Assembly (NCBI GenBank): GCA_947581795.1
Contig: CANPVS010000001.1
Span: 124,001-188,000, forward strand
Length of the DNA: 64,000 bases
Source of the DNA: an uncultured Oscillospiraceae bacterium
Lineage (GTDB): Bacteria; Bacillota; Clostridia; Oscillospirales; Oscillospiraceae
Direction of reading: 5' to 3'
Below are positions 21,859-30,764 of this stretch, piece after piece. Position 1 is the stretch's first letter. Each line of letters starts with the position of its first letter. Position numbers and translations under genes: made by a program. The notes beneath the pieces were generated by a model. That model saw only the letters and a program-made list of their open reading frames with translations. It was not told the origin of the DNA and ran no database searches.

Positions 21859-23049
21859 TCAGCTCAGAAGGGGATAGCCCTTGCTGAGCAGCGATTTTTT
21901 GATATGGGCCACGTGCTCCGCGTCCCTGGTCTCCAGGACCATGGTGACGGTGCAAGTGCCCACGGACACGTGCTCGGCCTCCCGGGCGTGGTGGATGCGC
22001 ACCACGTTGGCCCCGGTCTGGGATACTATTTTAAGAAGATCGATGAGGCTGCCGGGCTTGTCGGCCACCTCCACGGAAAGCTCCACGATGCGGCCGGACT
22101 TCACCAGGCCCTTGGTGATGACCCGGGACAGGGTGGTCACGTCCACGTTGCCGCCGGACACCACGCACACGGTCTTTAAGGCGGCGGCATCCACCTTCCC
22201 GAACATGCAGGCGGCCACGGAGGCGGCGCCGGCGCCCTCGGCCACGGTCTTCTGATTCTCCATGAGGGAGAGGATGGCGGCGCATATCTCGTCCTCGTTC
22301 ACGGTGACGATCTCGTCCACGTACTGCTGGCACAGCTCGAAGGTGATCTTGCCGGGGGTGAGGACCCGGATGCCGTCGGCGATGGTGTCCCGGTCGGGGA
22401 CGGTGACGATCTTCCCCATGCGGACGGACTCGTACATGGAGCCCACCGCCTCGGCCTGGACGCCCACTACACGGCAGGAGGGCTTCAGGCTCTTCACGGC
22501 GAAGGCGATGCCGGAGATGAGTCCGCCGCCGCCGATGGGACAGACGATCTGCTCCACGTCGTGCAGCTGCTCCAGTATCTCCAGGCCGATGGTGCCCTGC
22601 CCGGCGATGACGTAGGGGTCGTTGAAGGGGTGGGCGAAGGTGTAGCCGTTCTCCTCGGCGAGACGGGCTGCCTCCCGGGCTGCGTCGTCATAGACGCCGG
22701 GGACGAGCACCACCTCCGCGCCGTAGCTCCGGGTGGCCTCCACCTTGCTGATGGGGGCGCCGGCGGGCATGCAGATGATGGACCGGATGCCAAGACGGGA
22801 GGCGGACAGGGCGATGCCCTGGGCGTGGTTGCCGGCGGAGCAGGCGATGACGCCCTTTGCCGCTTCTTCCGGGGCCAGTGAGCGTATCTTGTTGTAGCTG
22901 CCCCGGAGCTTGAAGGAGCCGGTCAGCTGCAGGTTCTCCGCCTTGATGTAGAGGTTTTTCCCGATGCGGGGGGCGTTCTCCAGAGGCGTGCGCCGGGCGA
23001 TGCCCCGCAGGGCCGACTGGGCGTCCCATATCATGTCAAGGGTGAGCAT
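21859..23049 (-). CDS. ilvA: Threonine ammonia-lyase with ACT domain
   Basis: A 396-aa PLP fold-type II enzyme: GSFKLRGSYNKI contains the PLP Lys, SAGNHAQGIALSA is the phosphate/Asn loop, and PIGGGGLISGIAFAV the glycine loop. The C-terminal 80 residues form one ACT domain (IVELSVEVADKPGSLIDLL). It converts threonine to 2-oxobutanoate and ammonia. Length and single ACT domain match the shorter TdcB/IlvA1-type catabolic/biosynthetic enzyme rather than the two-ACT form. The start at 23049 has AGGAGG; the reading frame extends further upstream but without support. Operon: abcF-ydcF-ilvA-ridA. Confidence 0.93.
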   Translation of the reverse strand: MLTLDMIWDAQSALRGIARRTPLENAPRIGKNLYIKAENLQLTGSFKLRGSYNKIRSLAPEEAAKGVIACSAGNHAQGIALSASRLGIRSIICMPAGAPISKVEATRSYGAEVVLVPGVYDDAAREAARLAEENGYTFAHPFNDPYVIAGQGTIGLEILEQLHDVEQIVCPIGGGGLISGIAFAVKSLKPSCRVVGVQAEAVGSMYESVRMGKIVTVPDRDTIADGIRVLTPGKITFELCQQYVDEIVTVNEDEICAAILSLMENQKTVAEGAGAASVAACMFGKVDAAALKTVCVVSGGNVDVTTLSRVITKGLVKSGRIVELSVEVADKPGSLIDLLKIVSQTGANVVRIHHAREAEHVSVGTCTVTMVLETRDAEHVAHIKKSLLSKGYPLLS

Positions 23050-23060
23050 GGCAGACCTCC

Positions 23061-23795
23061 TTATCCCATCCCGAAGACCCAGAGCTTCCACATGGCGAAG
23101 GCCTCCCGGACGGCGTAATTGACGAACAGGGGGAAGATGCTTGTTTTGGCGGCCACCAAAACGGGCTCACAGCCCATTTTCTCCGCCATATAGCCCAGCC
23201 GGTGCAGGTGGTACTCGCTGGAGAGGATGGCCACCCGGCCGGGGTCGGGGCCCAACAGGGCCAGGGAGTTTTGGATGTTCTCAAAGCTGTCCCGGGCCTG
23301 GTCCTCCAGAATGAGCCGGGCCGGGTCCACGCCCCGGGCCGTGAACCAATCGAACATGGCTTGGGCCTCGGGCAGGTCCTCCCCGGGACCCTGGCAGCCG
23401 GTGAGGACGGCGTCGCTGTCGGGGTTTTCCTCCAGCCAGGCGAGCGCCATCTTGAGCCGGTCTGTCATCGACCGGGAGGGGACGGTGCCGTTGAGCCCCG
23501 CGCCGCAGACGATCAGGTGGTCCGCGGCGGTGTCGGCATCGGAGCGGCAGTCCGCCAGCACCGGTATCTCCGCCGCCAGAAAGCAGATGGAGCCGATAAG
23601 CAGAAAGACGACGAGGGCGATGCGGGCGGTCCTGGCGGCCTTGGTAGTCTTCCCCGCAAGCAGGGCAAATATCGCCAGCGCCGCCGCGCCCGCTAAGAGC
23701 AGCAGTGCCGTCGTCCGGTAGCCCACCAGGGCGAAGGCGAAGAATGCTGCCAGCGCGGCCAGCAGGCCGGAGCCGATAAAAAGCGCCTTTTTCAT
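23061..23795 (-). CDS. YdcF/SanA-like DUF218 membrane protein
   Basis: A 244-aa protein with two or three N-terminal membrane helices and a DUF218 domain: DHLIVCGAGLNGTVPSRSMT, DAVLTGCQGPGEDLPEAQAM, LILEDQARDSFENIQNSLAL and ILSSEYHLHRLGYMA. DUF218 proteins such as SanA/YdcF/ElyC act at the envelope; ElyC affects peptidoglycan lipid-carrier homeostasis in E. coli. The start ATG overlaps the ABC-F stop (ATGA). Whether it acts on undecaprenyl carriers here is an inference. Confidence 0.85.
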   Translation of the reverse strand: MKKALFIGSGLLAALAAFFAFALVGYRTTALLLLAGAAALAIFALLAGKTTKAARTARIALVVFLLIGSICFLAAEIPVLADCRSDADTAADHLIVCGAGLNGTVPSRSMTDRLKMALAWLEENPDSDAVLTGCQGPGEDLPEAQAMFDWFTARGVDPARLILEDQARDSFENIQNSLALLGPDPGRVAILSSEYHLHRLGYMAEKMGCEPVLVAAKTSIFPLFVNYAVREAFAMWKLWVFGMG

Positions 23796-25660
23796 TGTTC
23801 CGCCAGGGCCTCCCACTCCTCGTAGAGGGCGTCCAGCTGTTCCTGGACGCCGGCGCGTTCCTCGGAAAGCTCCATGAGCTTCTGGTAGTCGGCGGCGTGT
23901 TCCTCCTCCCGGGCGGACACGTCCGCGAGGGCGGCCTCCAGCTTTTCGATCTCCCGCTCCACTTTTGCCAGCCGCTTGGCTGGGTCCGCGGTCCGCAGGG
24001 GCCGGGGGGCCTTTGCCTTGGGCTCGTGGTGCTTGGCGATTTGGGTGAGCTCCGCCTGGCGGGCTTTGTAGGCCTCGAATTCCGTGTAGCCGCCGGGAAA
24101 GTCTGTGAGCACGCCGTTTTTCAGCTCCCAGACCCGGGTGGCGAACCGGTCAGTGAACCAGCGGTCGTGGCTGACAAACAGCAGGGTGCCGCCGTAATCG
24201 TCCAGGGCCTGCTCGATCCACTCCCGGCTGGCGATGTCCAGGTGGTTGGTGGGCTCGTCCAGGATGAGGAGGTTGATGTCCGACTTCATGAGCATGCAAA
24301 GCCGCAGGCGGCTCTGTTCCCCGCCGGAGAGGCTCCCCACGGTCTTGAACACGTCCTCGCCGGTGAAGTTGAAGGCGGCGAGGCGGTCCCTTGCGTCCTG
24401 GGGCAGGGCCTTGTCCTCGTAGATGAGGGTGTCCACCAGGGTGCGCTCGGGATGGGAGAAGGTCACCTGCTGGGGCAGATAGGCCGCCCGGATGGCGGGG
24501 CCCAGGCGGGTGTAGCCCGTGTCCGGGGTCACCTCGCCCAGGATGATCTTCACCAGGGTGGACTTGCCGCTGCCGTTGTCGCCCATGACGGCCACATGCT
24601 CGCCGGGGCGGATGAGAAGGTCCAGGTGCTCAAAAAGAAGCTTCTCGCCGTAGGATTTGCCCAGGTCCTGAGCCACCAGCACCTCGTCGCCGAAGAAATC
24701 CCGCTCCTTGAACCGGACGGAGAGCTTTCGCGCCTGGGTGGGCTTGGGGGCTGTTTGCAGCTTGGCGATGCGCTTTTCCATGGAGAAGGCACGCTTGTAG
24801 AGCTTGTCGTTGCCCAGAAACGCCCACAGGCGCAAGTCCTTGGCCGCCTCCTCCAGGTGGGCGATCTCCCGCTGGCTCTTTTCATACTGGCGGAGCATCT
24901 CCTGGTACCGGCGCTGCTTCTCCTGGATGTAGAAGCTGTAGCTGCCGGCGTAGAACTGGCACACGCCCCCGTCCAGCTCGATGGTCCGCTGGGTCACGTT
25001 GTCCAAGAACCACCGGTCGTGGCTCACGGTGAGGACGGTGCCCTTGAATTTGGCGAGAAATCCCTCCAGCCACTGGGTGCTCTTCAGGTCCAGGTGGTTG
25101 GTGGGCTCGTCCAGAAGGAGAATGTCCGTGTCCTCCAGGAGCAGCCGGGCCAGGTTGACCCTGGTCTTCTCCCCGCCGGAGAGACTGTCGAAAGGCTGGG
25201 CCCGCATGGCGGCGGACAGGTCCAGGCCGTTAGCCACCCGGTCCCGCTCGAAGTCGGAGTTATACCCGCCCAGCCGGTCGTATTCCGCCGCCAAGCGGTC
25301 ATATTTGGCCAGGGTCGCCGGGGAGGCGTCCGTGGCCATGGCCGCCTCCAGGGCGGTCATCTTCTCCTTGATGTCGTCCAGGTGGCGGACGGCGGAGCGC
25401 AGCACGTCCTCGGTGGTGTAGCCCTCCGGATAAATGGGTATCTGGCTGATAAGGCCGATACGCTTTCCGGCGGCCAGGACCACCTCTCCCTCATCGGGCT
25501 CCAGAGCGCCGGTGAGGATGCGCAGGAGGGTGGTCTTTCCCGCCCCGTTGGGGCCCAGGAGCGCCACCCGCTCGCCGGACTGTATATCAAAGCTGACGCC
25601 CCGGAGGATCTCCGTGCCGCCAAAGCCTTTTTTTATGTTTTGCAATGAGATGTCTATCAT
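23792..25660 (-). CDS. ABC-F family ATPase (YdiF-like)
   Basis: A 622-aa soluble tandem-ATPase. The first nucleotide domain has LLGPNGAGKTT (34-44), LSGGEKTR (160-167) and LLLDEPTNHLDL; the second has GDNGSGKST (360-368), LSGGEQSR and LILDEPTNHLDI. A charged linker (the P-site tRNA interaction motif region) lies between them and a C-terminal coiled coil after residue 550 (KRLAKVEREIEKLEAALADV). No membrane segments, so it is a ribosome-associated translation factor rather than a transporter. Length and C-terminal coil match YdiF. First gene of its operon; no strong ribosome site seen. Confidence 0.92.
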   Translation of the reverse strand: MIDISLQNIKKGFGGTEILRGVSFDIQSGERVALLGPNGAGKTTLLRILTGALEPDEGEVVLAAGKRIGLISQIPIYPEGYTTEDVLRSAVRHLDDIKEKMTALEAAMATDASPATLAKYDRLAAEYDRLGGYNSDFERDRVANGLDLSAAMRAQPFDSLSGGEKTRVNLARLLLEDTDILLLDEPTNHLDLKSTQWLEGFLAKFKGTVLTVSHDRWFLDNVTQRTIELDGGVCQFYAGSYSFYIQEKQRRYQEMLRQYEKSQREIAHLEEAAKDLRLWAFLGNDKLYKRAFSMEKRIAKLQTAPKPTQARKLSVRFKERDFFGDEVLVAQDLGKSYGEKLLFEHLDLLIRPGEHVAVMGDNGSGKSTLVKIILGEVTPDTGYTRLGPAIRAAYLPQQVTFSHPERTLVDTLIYEDKALPQDARDRLAAFNFTGEDVFKTVGSLSGGEQSRLRLCMLMKSDINLLILDEPTNHLDIASREWIEQALDDYGGTLLFVSHDRWFTDRFATRVWELKNGVLTDFPGGYTEFEAYKARQAELTQIAKHHEPKAKAPRPLRTADPAKRLAKVEREIEKLEAALADVSAREEEHAADYQKLMELSEERAGVQEQLDALYEEWEALAEQ

Positions 25661-25685
25661 AAGGTTAAACTGCCTTTTCTTATTC

Positions 25686-25796
25686 GGCCCCCTCTGACGA
25701 GGGGGCTGTCGGCGCAGCCGACTGGGGGAGAGAAATTATCTGTCTCTCCCTCCGTCGCGGCTATCGCCGCGCCACCTCCCTCGTCAGAGGGAGGCT
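25686..25796. repeat. Family A palindromic repeat, copy A4
   Basis: GGCCCCCTCTGACGAGGGGG at the left and CCTCCCTCGTCAGAGGGAGG at the right, each with its own inner hairpin (GTCGGCGCAGCCGAC; GTCGCGGCTATCGCCGCG). Lies between the PBP stop and the ABC-F start. Confidence 0.8.
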
Positions 25797-25809
25797 AAGA
25801 GGAAGGATC

Positions 25810-27132
25810 TTACCCGCCTGCTTTTTGCACGGCTTTTTGCAGCGTGGCGTTGGCGATGGGGGAGGCCACGTAGTAGCCGCCGCCGGCCCGCTCCGCCATG
25901 ACCACGAAGGCATAGGGGGCGTTGGCGTTGGTGATGAAGCCGGCGAACCAGGCGTGGGTGCCGCCGTTGGTCTCGGCGGTGCCGGTCTTGGCGTGCATCT
26001 CCAGGCCGGGGTATGTACCGGCGCCGTACTCATACTGCACGTTGTAGCCCATCATCTCGGCAATGGTCTGGGCGGTGGAGGGGTTCATGAGCTGGACAGA
26101 ACCGGCGCTCTCCCCGTAAAGGAGGGTGGGCTCCACGCACAGCCCGCCGTTGGCGATGGCGCCGATGAGCCGCAGGAAGGCGTAGGGGTTCACCAGATCC
26201 TGATACTGGCCGATGCCCTCCCAGGCCGCGTCTCCCTGCCCCGGGCCAGCGGGCACGCTGCCCGCGGTGGTGGGTATCTTGCCGTTGAGCATATGGGAGG
26301 TGGTGAGGCCGTACTTCTCGGCGTACTGGCTGATAATGTCCCCTCCCAGCTGGGAGGCGATCTCCCCGAAGGCACAGTTGCAGGAGTGGGCCAGGGCCTG
26401 TTCCACGGTGATGGTCCCATGGACGCCGGAGCACTTCACCCGCTGGCCGCCGATGATGGTGTCCCCGTCGCAGTAGAAGGTCTGCTGCCAGATGTCGGGG
26501 ATGTTTTCCAGGGCGGCCGCCAATGTCACCAGCTTGAACACGGAGCCGGGGGTGAAGGTGGAGCTGAGGGCCCGGTTGATGAAGGCGCCCTCGTAATCGG
26601 GGTCGTTGGGGTCGAAGGTGATGCCCTGCTCCGGGTCCCAGGTGGGGGTGGAGACCATGCAGATGATCTCCCCGGTGCGGTAGTTGTAGACCAGCACCGT
26701 GCCCTTCTTGCCCGAGAGGGCGTTATAGGCCGCGGCGCACACGTCCGCGTCCAGGGTGAGCTTCATGTTGGCCGCCTTGGCGGTGGTGCCGGTGAAGAAG
26801 GAGTAGTTCACGAAGTCCGCCCGGTACATGGACAATATGCTGGTGCCCACGTTGCCGCCCAGGTCGCCCACCGCGTGCAGGCAGGCCCGGCGGATATCAG
26901 AGTCGTCAGCGTAGTGGAAGCCCTCGTCGCTGGCGGTGGCCAGGACAAGGCCGTTCCTGTCCGACACGGAGCCCCGGTTCAGGACCCCGTCGGAGTAGAT
27001 GCTCCGGTTGGCGTAGAAAGTGGCCCAGTCGTCCCCGTCCACGGCGAGACGATAAATGAACACGCCGGTGCCGGCGATGGTGAGGGCCACCAGAAGCAGC
27101 ACCGCGAAGGCGCGGGTGGTGACTTTTCTCAT
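25810..27132 (-). CDS. Class B penicillin-binding protein (PbpA/FtsI-like transpeptidase)
   Basis: A 440-aa protein with an N-terminal membrane anchor (AVLLLVALTIAGTGVFIY), a short non-catalytic region with SDRNGLVLA, and a transpeptidase domain having all three motifs: SVFK in TPGSVFKL, SCN in AHSCNCAFG, and KTG in AKTGTAE. It cross-links peptidoglycan. The compact length resembles actinobacterial PbpA. It overlaps the upstream FHA-SEDS gene by 4 nt, giving a cognate glycosyltransferase/transpeptidase pair. Confidence 0.92.
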   Translation of the reverse strand: MRKVTTRAFAVLLLVALTIAGTGVFIYRLAVDGDDWATFYANRSIYSDGVLNRGSVSDRNGLVLATASDEGFHYADDSDIRRACLHAVGDLGGNVGTSILSMYRADFVNYSFFTGTTAKAANMKLTLDADVCAAAYNALSGKKGTVLVYNYRTGEIICMVSTPTWDPEQGITFDPNDPDYEGAFINRALSSTFTPGSVFKLVTLAAALENIPDIWQQTFYCDGDTIIGGQRVKCSGVHGTITVEQALAHSCNCAFGEIASQLGGDIISQYAEKYGLTTSHMLNGKIPTTAGSVPAGPGQGDAAWEGIGQYQDLVNPYAFLRLIGAIANGGLCVEPTLLYGESAGSVQLMNPSTAQTIAEMMGYNVQYEYGAGTYPGLEMHAKTGTAETNGGTHAWFAGFITNANAPYAFVVMAERAGGGYYVASPIANATLQKAVQKAGG

Positions 27133-28940
27133 GCGCGCCCTCCCCGGTAGTAGCCGTCGTCAGGCTCGTCGTAGTAACCGTCCTGGTCATCATAGTAGCC
27201 GTCGCCGGGGTCGTCCTCCCCGTCGTCCACACCCGCGCCGCCGGTGAAATGCTCCGGCCGCACCACGGCGAAGCTGGCGTTGGCCCGGGTGTCGCTGCCC
27301 TTGACGAAGGCCAGCAGCATCCAGCAGGCCAGTAAGCTGGTACCGCCCATGGACACGAAGGGGAAAGTAACGCCCGTGAAGGGCAGGATGTCCATGGCGC
27401 CGAACACGTTCAGGCACAGCTGCACCAGCATCATGCTCACTGCCCCGGCGGCGGCGATGCAGAAGTAGGAGGACCGGCCCGCGGAGGCGTTTTTCACCAC
27501 GAAGCCCGCCAGAGCCAGCAGGGACGCCACGCAGCACAGGGCCGTGATGAGCCCCAGCTCCTCGCACAGCACCGCGAACACCAGGTCCGTCTCCGCGGCG
27601 ATGATGCCGATGAACCAGCCTGCCCCGGCCCCGTGGCCGAACAGGCCGCCGCTGGCCGCGGCGGACAGGGCCCGGGACTGCTGATAGCCCCGGTAGTCCA
27701 CGTCCTCCCACACGTGGCCCCAGGTCTCGAACCGGGCCACCACATGGGGCTTCACCGTCACCACCAGCAGCACGCCCAGAACCGCCCCCGCCACGGCCAG
27801 GAACACCGTGGCGAAGCTGCCCGAGCGCATGAAGGAGATGACCAGGAACGTGACGAAAAACACCAGCGCCGTGCCGAAGTCGCCCATGAGGGCCAGAAGG
27901 CCCACGCACCCGGCGGAGAAGCCGATGTAGAAGATCAGGTTCCGGTTCACGAACAGCCGGTCCAGCGTGGCCGCCCCGGCGTAGATGTACAGGACCTTCA
28001 CCAGCTCCGAGGGCTGGATGGTGAGGCTGCCGATGTGGATCCAGCTCCGGGCGCCGTTGTCCACCGGCGCCAGCACCAGCGTCACCAAAAGCATCCCGAT
28101 GGCGGCGATGAAGGCGTACAGCCGCACGGACTTGACCCGGTCCAGATTGCGTATCCACAGGCACATGAACACGTAAAGGCCGATGGCGGCCAGAAGCAGG
28201 ATGATCTGCTTGAGCATGTCGTCCGGGGTCTTGGAGGCCGCCACGGACAGGCCCACACTGGAGAGGAAGAGCGCCAGGATCTCCGGCTCAAAGCCCCGCT
28301 GGCCCGAGGCCCGCAGGACGATGAAGTAGCCCCACTGGACCGTGGCCAGCACGGCGAAGGCCATGATGACACCCAGGCCCGCGTCCGGGTCGTTGATAAG
28401 ATGCTGGAGGAGCAAAATGGCCTGGAATAGCGTGAGGAACAGCAGAGTCACGGAGGGCATCACCCGCCGGCCGGGAGCGTGGCGGTATTTGAGAAGCGAC
28501 GCCCGCTCCTGCTCCGTCAGATCCACGAACCGGGCGGACACCTGGCCAAGGGTCAGCACGTCCGCGTCCTGGATAGCCGCGCCGCCCACGGGCACGGTCT
28601 CGCCGTTGACGTAGGTGTTCGCCTTCTTGCCCAGGTTGTAGACCGTCCAGGAACCCTCGGGGGTGCGGATGAGGCAGGCGTGCAGCCGCTCCACGGAGGG
28701 GTCGTCCACCCGGCCGTCCACGCTCTTGGCCCGGCCCAGGATGCACTCCCAGTGGCGCAGGGGCACCATCACATTGCCGTTGAGGTAGAGGTAGGCCCAT
28801 GTCTCCGGGTCGTACCGCTCCCGGAGCATGCTCACGATGCACCGGGCCACGATGAGCACGGCCAGGGCGGGCAGCACATAGCGGGATATATCGGCGATGC
28901 GGGGGGCATACTCGCCGAAGATGAACGTGACCAGTTTCAC
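27129..28940 (-). CDS. FHA-domain/FtsW-RodA (SEDS) fusion protein
   Basis: A 603-aa protein from a GTG start (AAAGGAG 7 nt upstream; no earlier start is supported). Residues 18-38 form a membrane helix. Residues about 55-140 form an FHA domain with ILGR, SVERLH and NLGKKANTYVNG in the expected order. Residues 160-570 form the ten-helix SEDS glycosyltransferase (VLAPVDNGARSWIHIGSLTI; LMGDFGTALVFF; GVTFPFVSMGGTSLL). The C terminus is an Asp/Tyr/Gly-rich tail. SEDS proteins polymerise lipid II; FHA domains bind phosphothreonine. The fusion implies Ser/Thr-kinase control of wall synthesis. Confidence 0.9.
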   Translation of the reverse strand: MKLVTFIFGEYAPRIADISRYVLPALAVLIVARCIVSMLRERYDPETWAYLYLNGNVMVPLRHWECILGRAKSVDGRVDDPSVERLHACLIRTPEGSWTVYNLGKKANTYVNGETVPVGGAAIQDADVLTLGQVSARFVDLTEQERASLLKYRHAPGRRVMPSVTLLFLTLFQAILLLQHLINDPDAGLGVIMAFAVLATVQWGYFIVLRASGQRGFEPEILALFLSSVGLSVAASKTPDDMLKQIILLLAAIGLYVFMCLWIRNLDRVKSVRLYAFIAAIGMLLVTLVLAPVDNGARSWIHIGSLTIQPSELVKVLYIYAGAATLDRLFVNRNLIFYIGFSAGCVGLLALMGDFGTALVFFVTFLVISFMRSGSFATVFLAVAGAVLGVLLVVTVKPHVVARFETWGHVWEDVDYRGYQQSRALSAAASGGLFGHGAGAGWFIGIIAAETDLVFAVLCEELGLITALCCVASLLALAGFVVKNASAGRSSYFCIAAAGAVSMMLVQLCLNVFGAMDILPFTGVTFPFVSMGGTSLLACWMLLAFVKGSDTRANASFAVVRPEHFTGGAGVDDGEDDPGDGYYDDQDGYYDEPDDGYYRGGRA

Positions 28941-29014
28941 GAAAGTCTCCTTTCCCAGAGGGTGAAAAGGGCCCGGCGCGGGAAAGTTTTCCGGCCGGAC
29001 CCGGAACAATCATA

Positions 29015-29048
29015 TTGACATTATACGATATTGTAACTAAAATGTAAA
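29015..29048. promoter_or_regulatory. Interleaved divergent promoters
   Basis: Plus strand: TTGACA (29015-29020), 17-nt spacer, TAAAAT (29038-29043). Minus strand: TTTACA (29043-29048), 17-nt spacer, TATAAT (29020-29025). Each -35 sits on or beside the other's -10, so two polymerases cannot bind at once. One drives the NusG-II gene, the other the FHA-SEDS/PBP operon. Confidence 0.75.
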
Positions 29049-29050
29049 CT

Positions 29051-29410
29051 ATGAAAGGCAAAACGTGGAAGGGAAAATCGGTGTTCTGGGCGGGGCTGTT
29101 CGCCGCGCTGGCCCTGGGTGGCCTGGGGCTGTATCTGCTCCATCCCGGCGGGACCCGGGCGGCGCTGTATATCGACGGGGAGCTCTATGACACCATCGAC
29201 CTGGCCGCCGTGGCGGCGCCCTATGAGCGGACCATCCGGAGCGAGTGGGGCTGGAACACTATACGGGTGAGCCACGGGGCCATCCAGGTGGTGGACGCGG
29301 ACTGCCCCGGCCACGACTGCGTGGAGCAGGGGGCAATATCCGACGGGGCCATCCCCATCGTGTGCCTGCCCCACCGGCTGGTGATAGAGATAGAGCAAGA
29401 CGATGAGTAA
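29051..29410 (+). CDS. NusG domain II-containing membrane-anchored protein
   Basis: A 119-aa protein: basic N terminus, one membrane helix (FWAGLFAALALGGLGLYLL) and an extracytoplasmic NusG-II-like domain with VVDADCPGHDCVEQGAIS and PIVCLPHRLVIEI. These proteins are typically encoded beside Gx transporters, as here. ATG 29051 is only about 8 nt after the -10 box, so the mRNA would be nearly leaderless; GTG at 29081 has GGAAGGG 7 nt upstream and is a real alternative, though it loses the basic residues expected before the helix. Function unknown; the paired Cys suggest disulfide or metal/redox chemistry. Confidence 0.85.
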   Translation: MKGKTWKGKSVFWAGLFAALALGGLGLYLLHPGGTRAALYIDGELYDTIDLAAVAAPYERTIRSEWGWNTIRVSHGAIQVVDADCPGHDCVEQGAISDGAIPIVCLPHRLVIEIEQDDE

Positions 29411-29909
29411 GACGCGTAAGCTGGTATTCATGGCACTGCTCACGGCGCTGGAGCTGACCATATGGGTCATCGAGGGCCAGATCCCCGCGCCCATCCCCGT
29501 GCCGGGGGTGAAGCTGGGGCTGGCCAGCGTGATAACCCTCACCGCCATGGCGGCCCTGGGGCGAAAAGAGGCGGGGATCATCCTGCTGGCCCGCATCCTG
29601 CTGGGGACGCTGTTCGCGGGAAGCCCCGCGGCCATGCTGTTCTCCCTGGCGGGCGGGGCCCTGTCCTGGGCCGTGATGGCGGCGCTCATCGGGGCGTTTC
29701 CGGAGAAGCTCCTGTGGGTGGTGAGCGTGTTCGGGGCCATCGGCCACAACGCCGGGCAGCTTTTGGCGGCCCTTCTGGTGACGGGCACCCCGGGCATACT
29801 GTGGTACGGCCCGGCGCTGCTGGCGGCCGCCGTCATCACCGGCGTATTCACCGGCCTGGGGGCCATGTACCTGACCCGGGCCCTGCGGGCCTACACAGGG
29901 CGGAAATGA
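29403..29909 (+). CDS. Gx transporter family membrane protein (HepI-like)
   Basis: A 168-aa protein with five or six helices and the motif GVKLGLASVITLTAM (the GxKLGLAN-like signature of the Gx transporter/'heptaprenyl diphosphate synthase component I' group). It overlaps the NusG-II gene by 8 nt (ATGAGTAA). In many Clostridia this pair neighbours FAD:protein FMN transferase or polyprenyl synthase genes; none is present here. The transported substrate is not established. Confidence 0.85.
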   Translation: MSKTRKLVFMALLTALELTIWVIEGQIPAPIPVPGVKLGLASVITLTAMAALGRKEAGIILLARILLGTLFAGSPAAMLFSLAGGALSWAVMAALIGAFPEKLLWVVSVFGAIGHNAGQLLAALLVTGTPGILWYGPALLAAAVITGVFTGLGAMYLTRALRAYTGRK

Positions 29910-29921
29910 GAAGGAGATACT

Positions 29922-30722
29922 ATGGGTCTTGACAGACGTCAACTGAAGAAAGAGGCCAGAACGGCCATAGGAAACGCCCGGCCCCGGCCCTACTGGGTGT
30001 GCCTGGTCTATATGCTCATCGGGACACTGCTGAGCGTGCTGACCATGAGCCTGGACGGCAGCATCGAGGCCTACAGGCAGATGTTTCTGTCCGTCCGGGC
30101 GGGCATACCCACCCTCGTGCAGCCGCGGCCCATGGCCGGGGCTATGGGCTGGGTGCTGGACGTGGCGCTGCAGGTCATGGGCGCGGTGCTGGCCGTGGGC
30201 TTCGTGATCTACGCCATGCGCCTGTGGCGGCATGTCCGCGCCGGGGTGGGGGACCTGTTCGACGGGTTTGGGGTGTTCTTCCGGGCGGTGTGGATCCAGT
30301 TTCTGCCCTCGCTGCTGGTGGGGCTGTGGTCCATGATCTACGCCTTTCCCGCCGCGACGCTCGTGGTCATGACGGGCCAGAGCTGGTGGATGATCGCGCT
30401 GCTGCCCCTGATGGCGCCGGCCATCATGGCGGCCTACTCCTACCGGCTGGCCGCATACGTGATGCTGGACCACCCCGAGATGGGGTGCTTCCAGTGCGTG
30501 GCCCAGAGCAAGTATATGATGCAGGGCCGCCGGTGGGAGCTTTTCAAGCTGGATATGAGCTTCCTGGGCTGGGCGCTTCTGTGCTGCGTCCCGGTGATCG
30601 GGTGGCTTTTGGCCCTGTGGGTGTATGTGTACGTCCAGGTGACGGAGGCCGGATACTACGAGAAGGCGGCCGCCCAGGCCATGCCCGGCTGGGCGCCTCC
30701 CATCAACTCGCCGGAGCAGTGA
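29922..30722 (+). CDS. DUF975 membrane protein
   Basis: A 266-aa protein with N-terminal LDRRQLKKEARTAI and about six membrane helices, plus SYRLAAYVMLDHPEMGCFQC and QSKYMMQGRRWELFKLDMSF, the hallmark C-terminal segment of DUF975. The family has no known function. It follows the Gx transporter by 12 nt and ends at a bidirectional terminator. Confidence 0.85.
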   Translation: MGLDRRQLKKEARTAIGNARPRPYWVCLVYMLIGTLLSVLTMSLDGSIEAYRQMFLSVRAGIPTLVQPRPMAGAMGWVLDVALQVMGAVLAVGFVIYAMRLWRHVRAGVGDLFDGFGVFFRAVWIQFLPSLLVGLWSMIYAFPAATLVVMTGQSWWMIALLPLMAPAIMAAYSYRLAAYVMLDHPEMGCFQCVAQSKYMMQGRRWELFKLDMSFLGWALLCCVPVIGWLLALWVYVYVQVTEAGYYEKAAAQAMPGWAPPINSPEQ

Positions 30723-30724
30723 AG

Positions 30725-30762
30725 AAAAAAGCAGCAGACGGCGGCGCCGCTGCTGCTTTTTT
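30725..30762. terminator. Bidirectional terminator
   Basis: AAAAAAGCAGCAG ... CTGCTGCTTTTTT with an inner CGGCGCCG core, between convergent DUF975 and rodA-like genes. Confidence 0.9.
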
Positions 30763-30764
30763 GG

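Noticed and set aside
23795-25648. Long plus-strand open frame opposite the ABC-F gene
   Set aside because: It mirrors the ABC-F gene, which has all Walker and signature motifs; the mirror has none.
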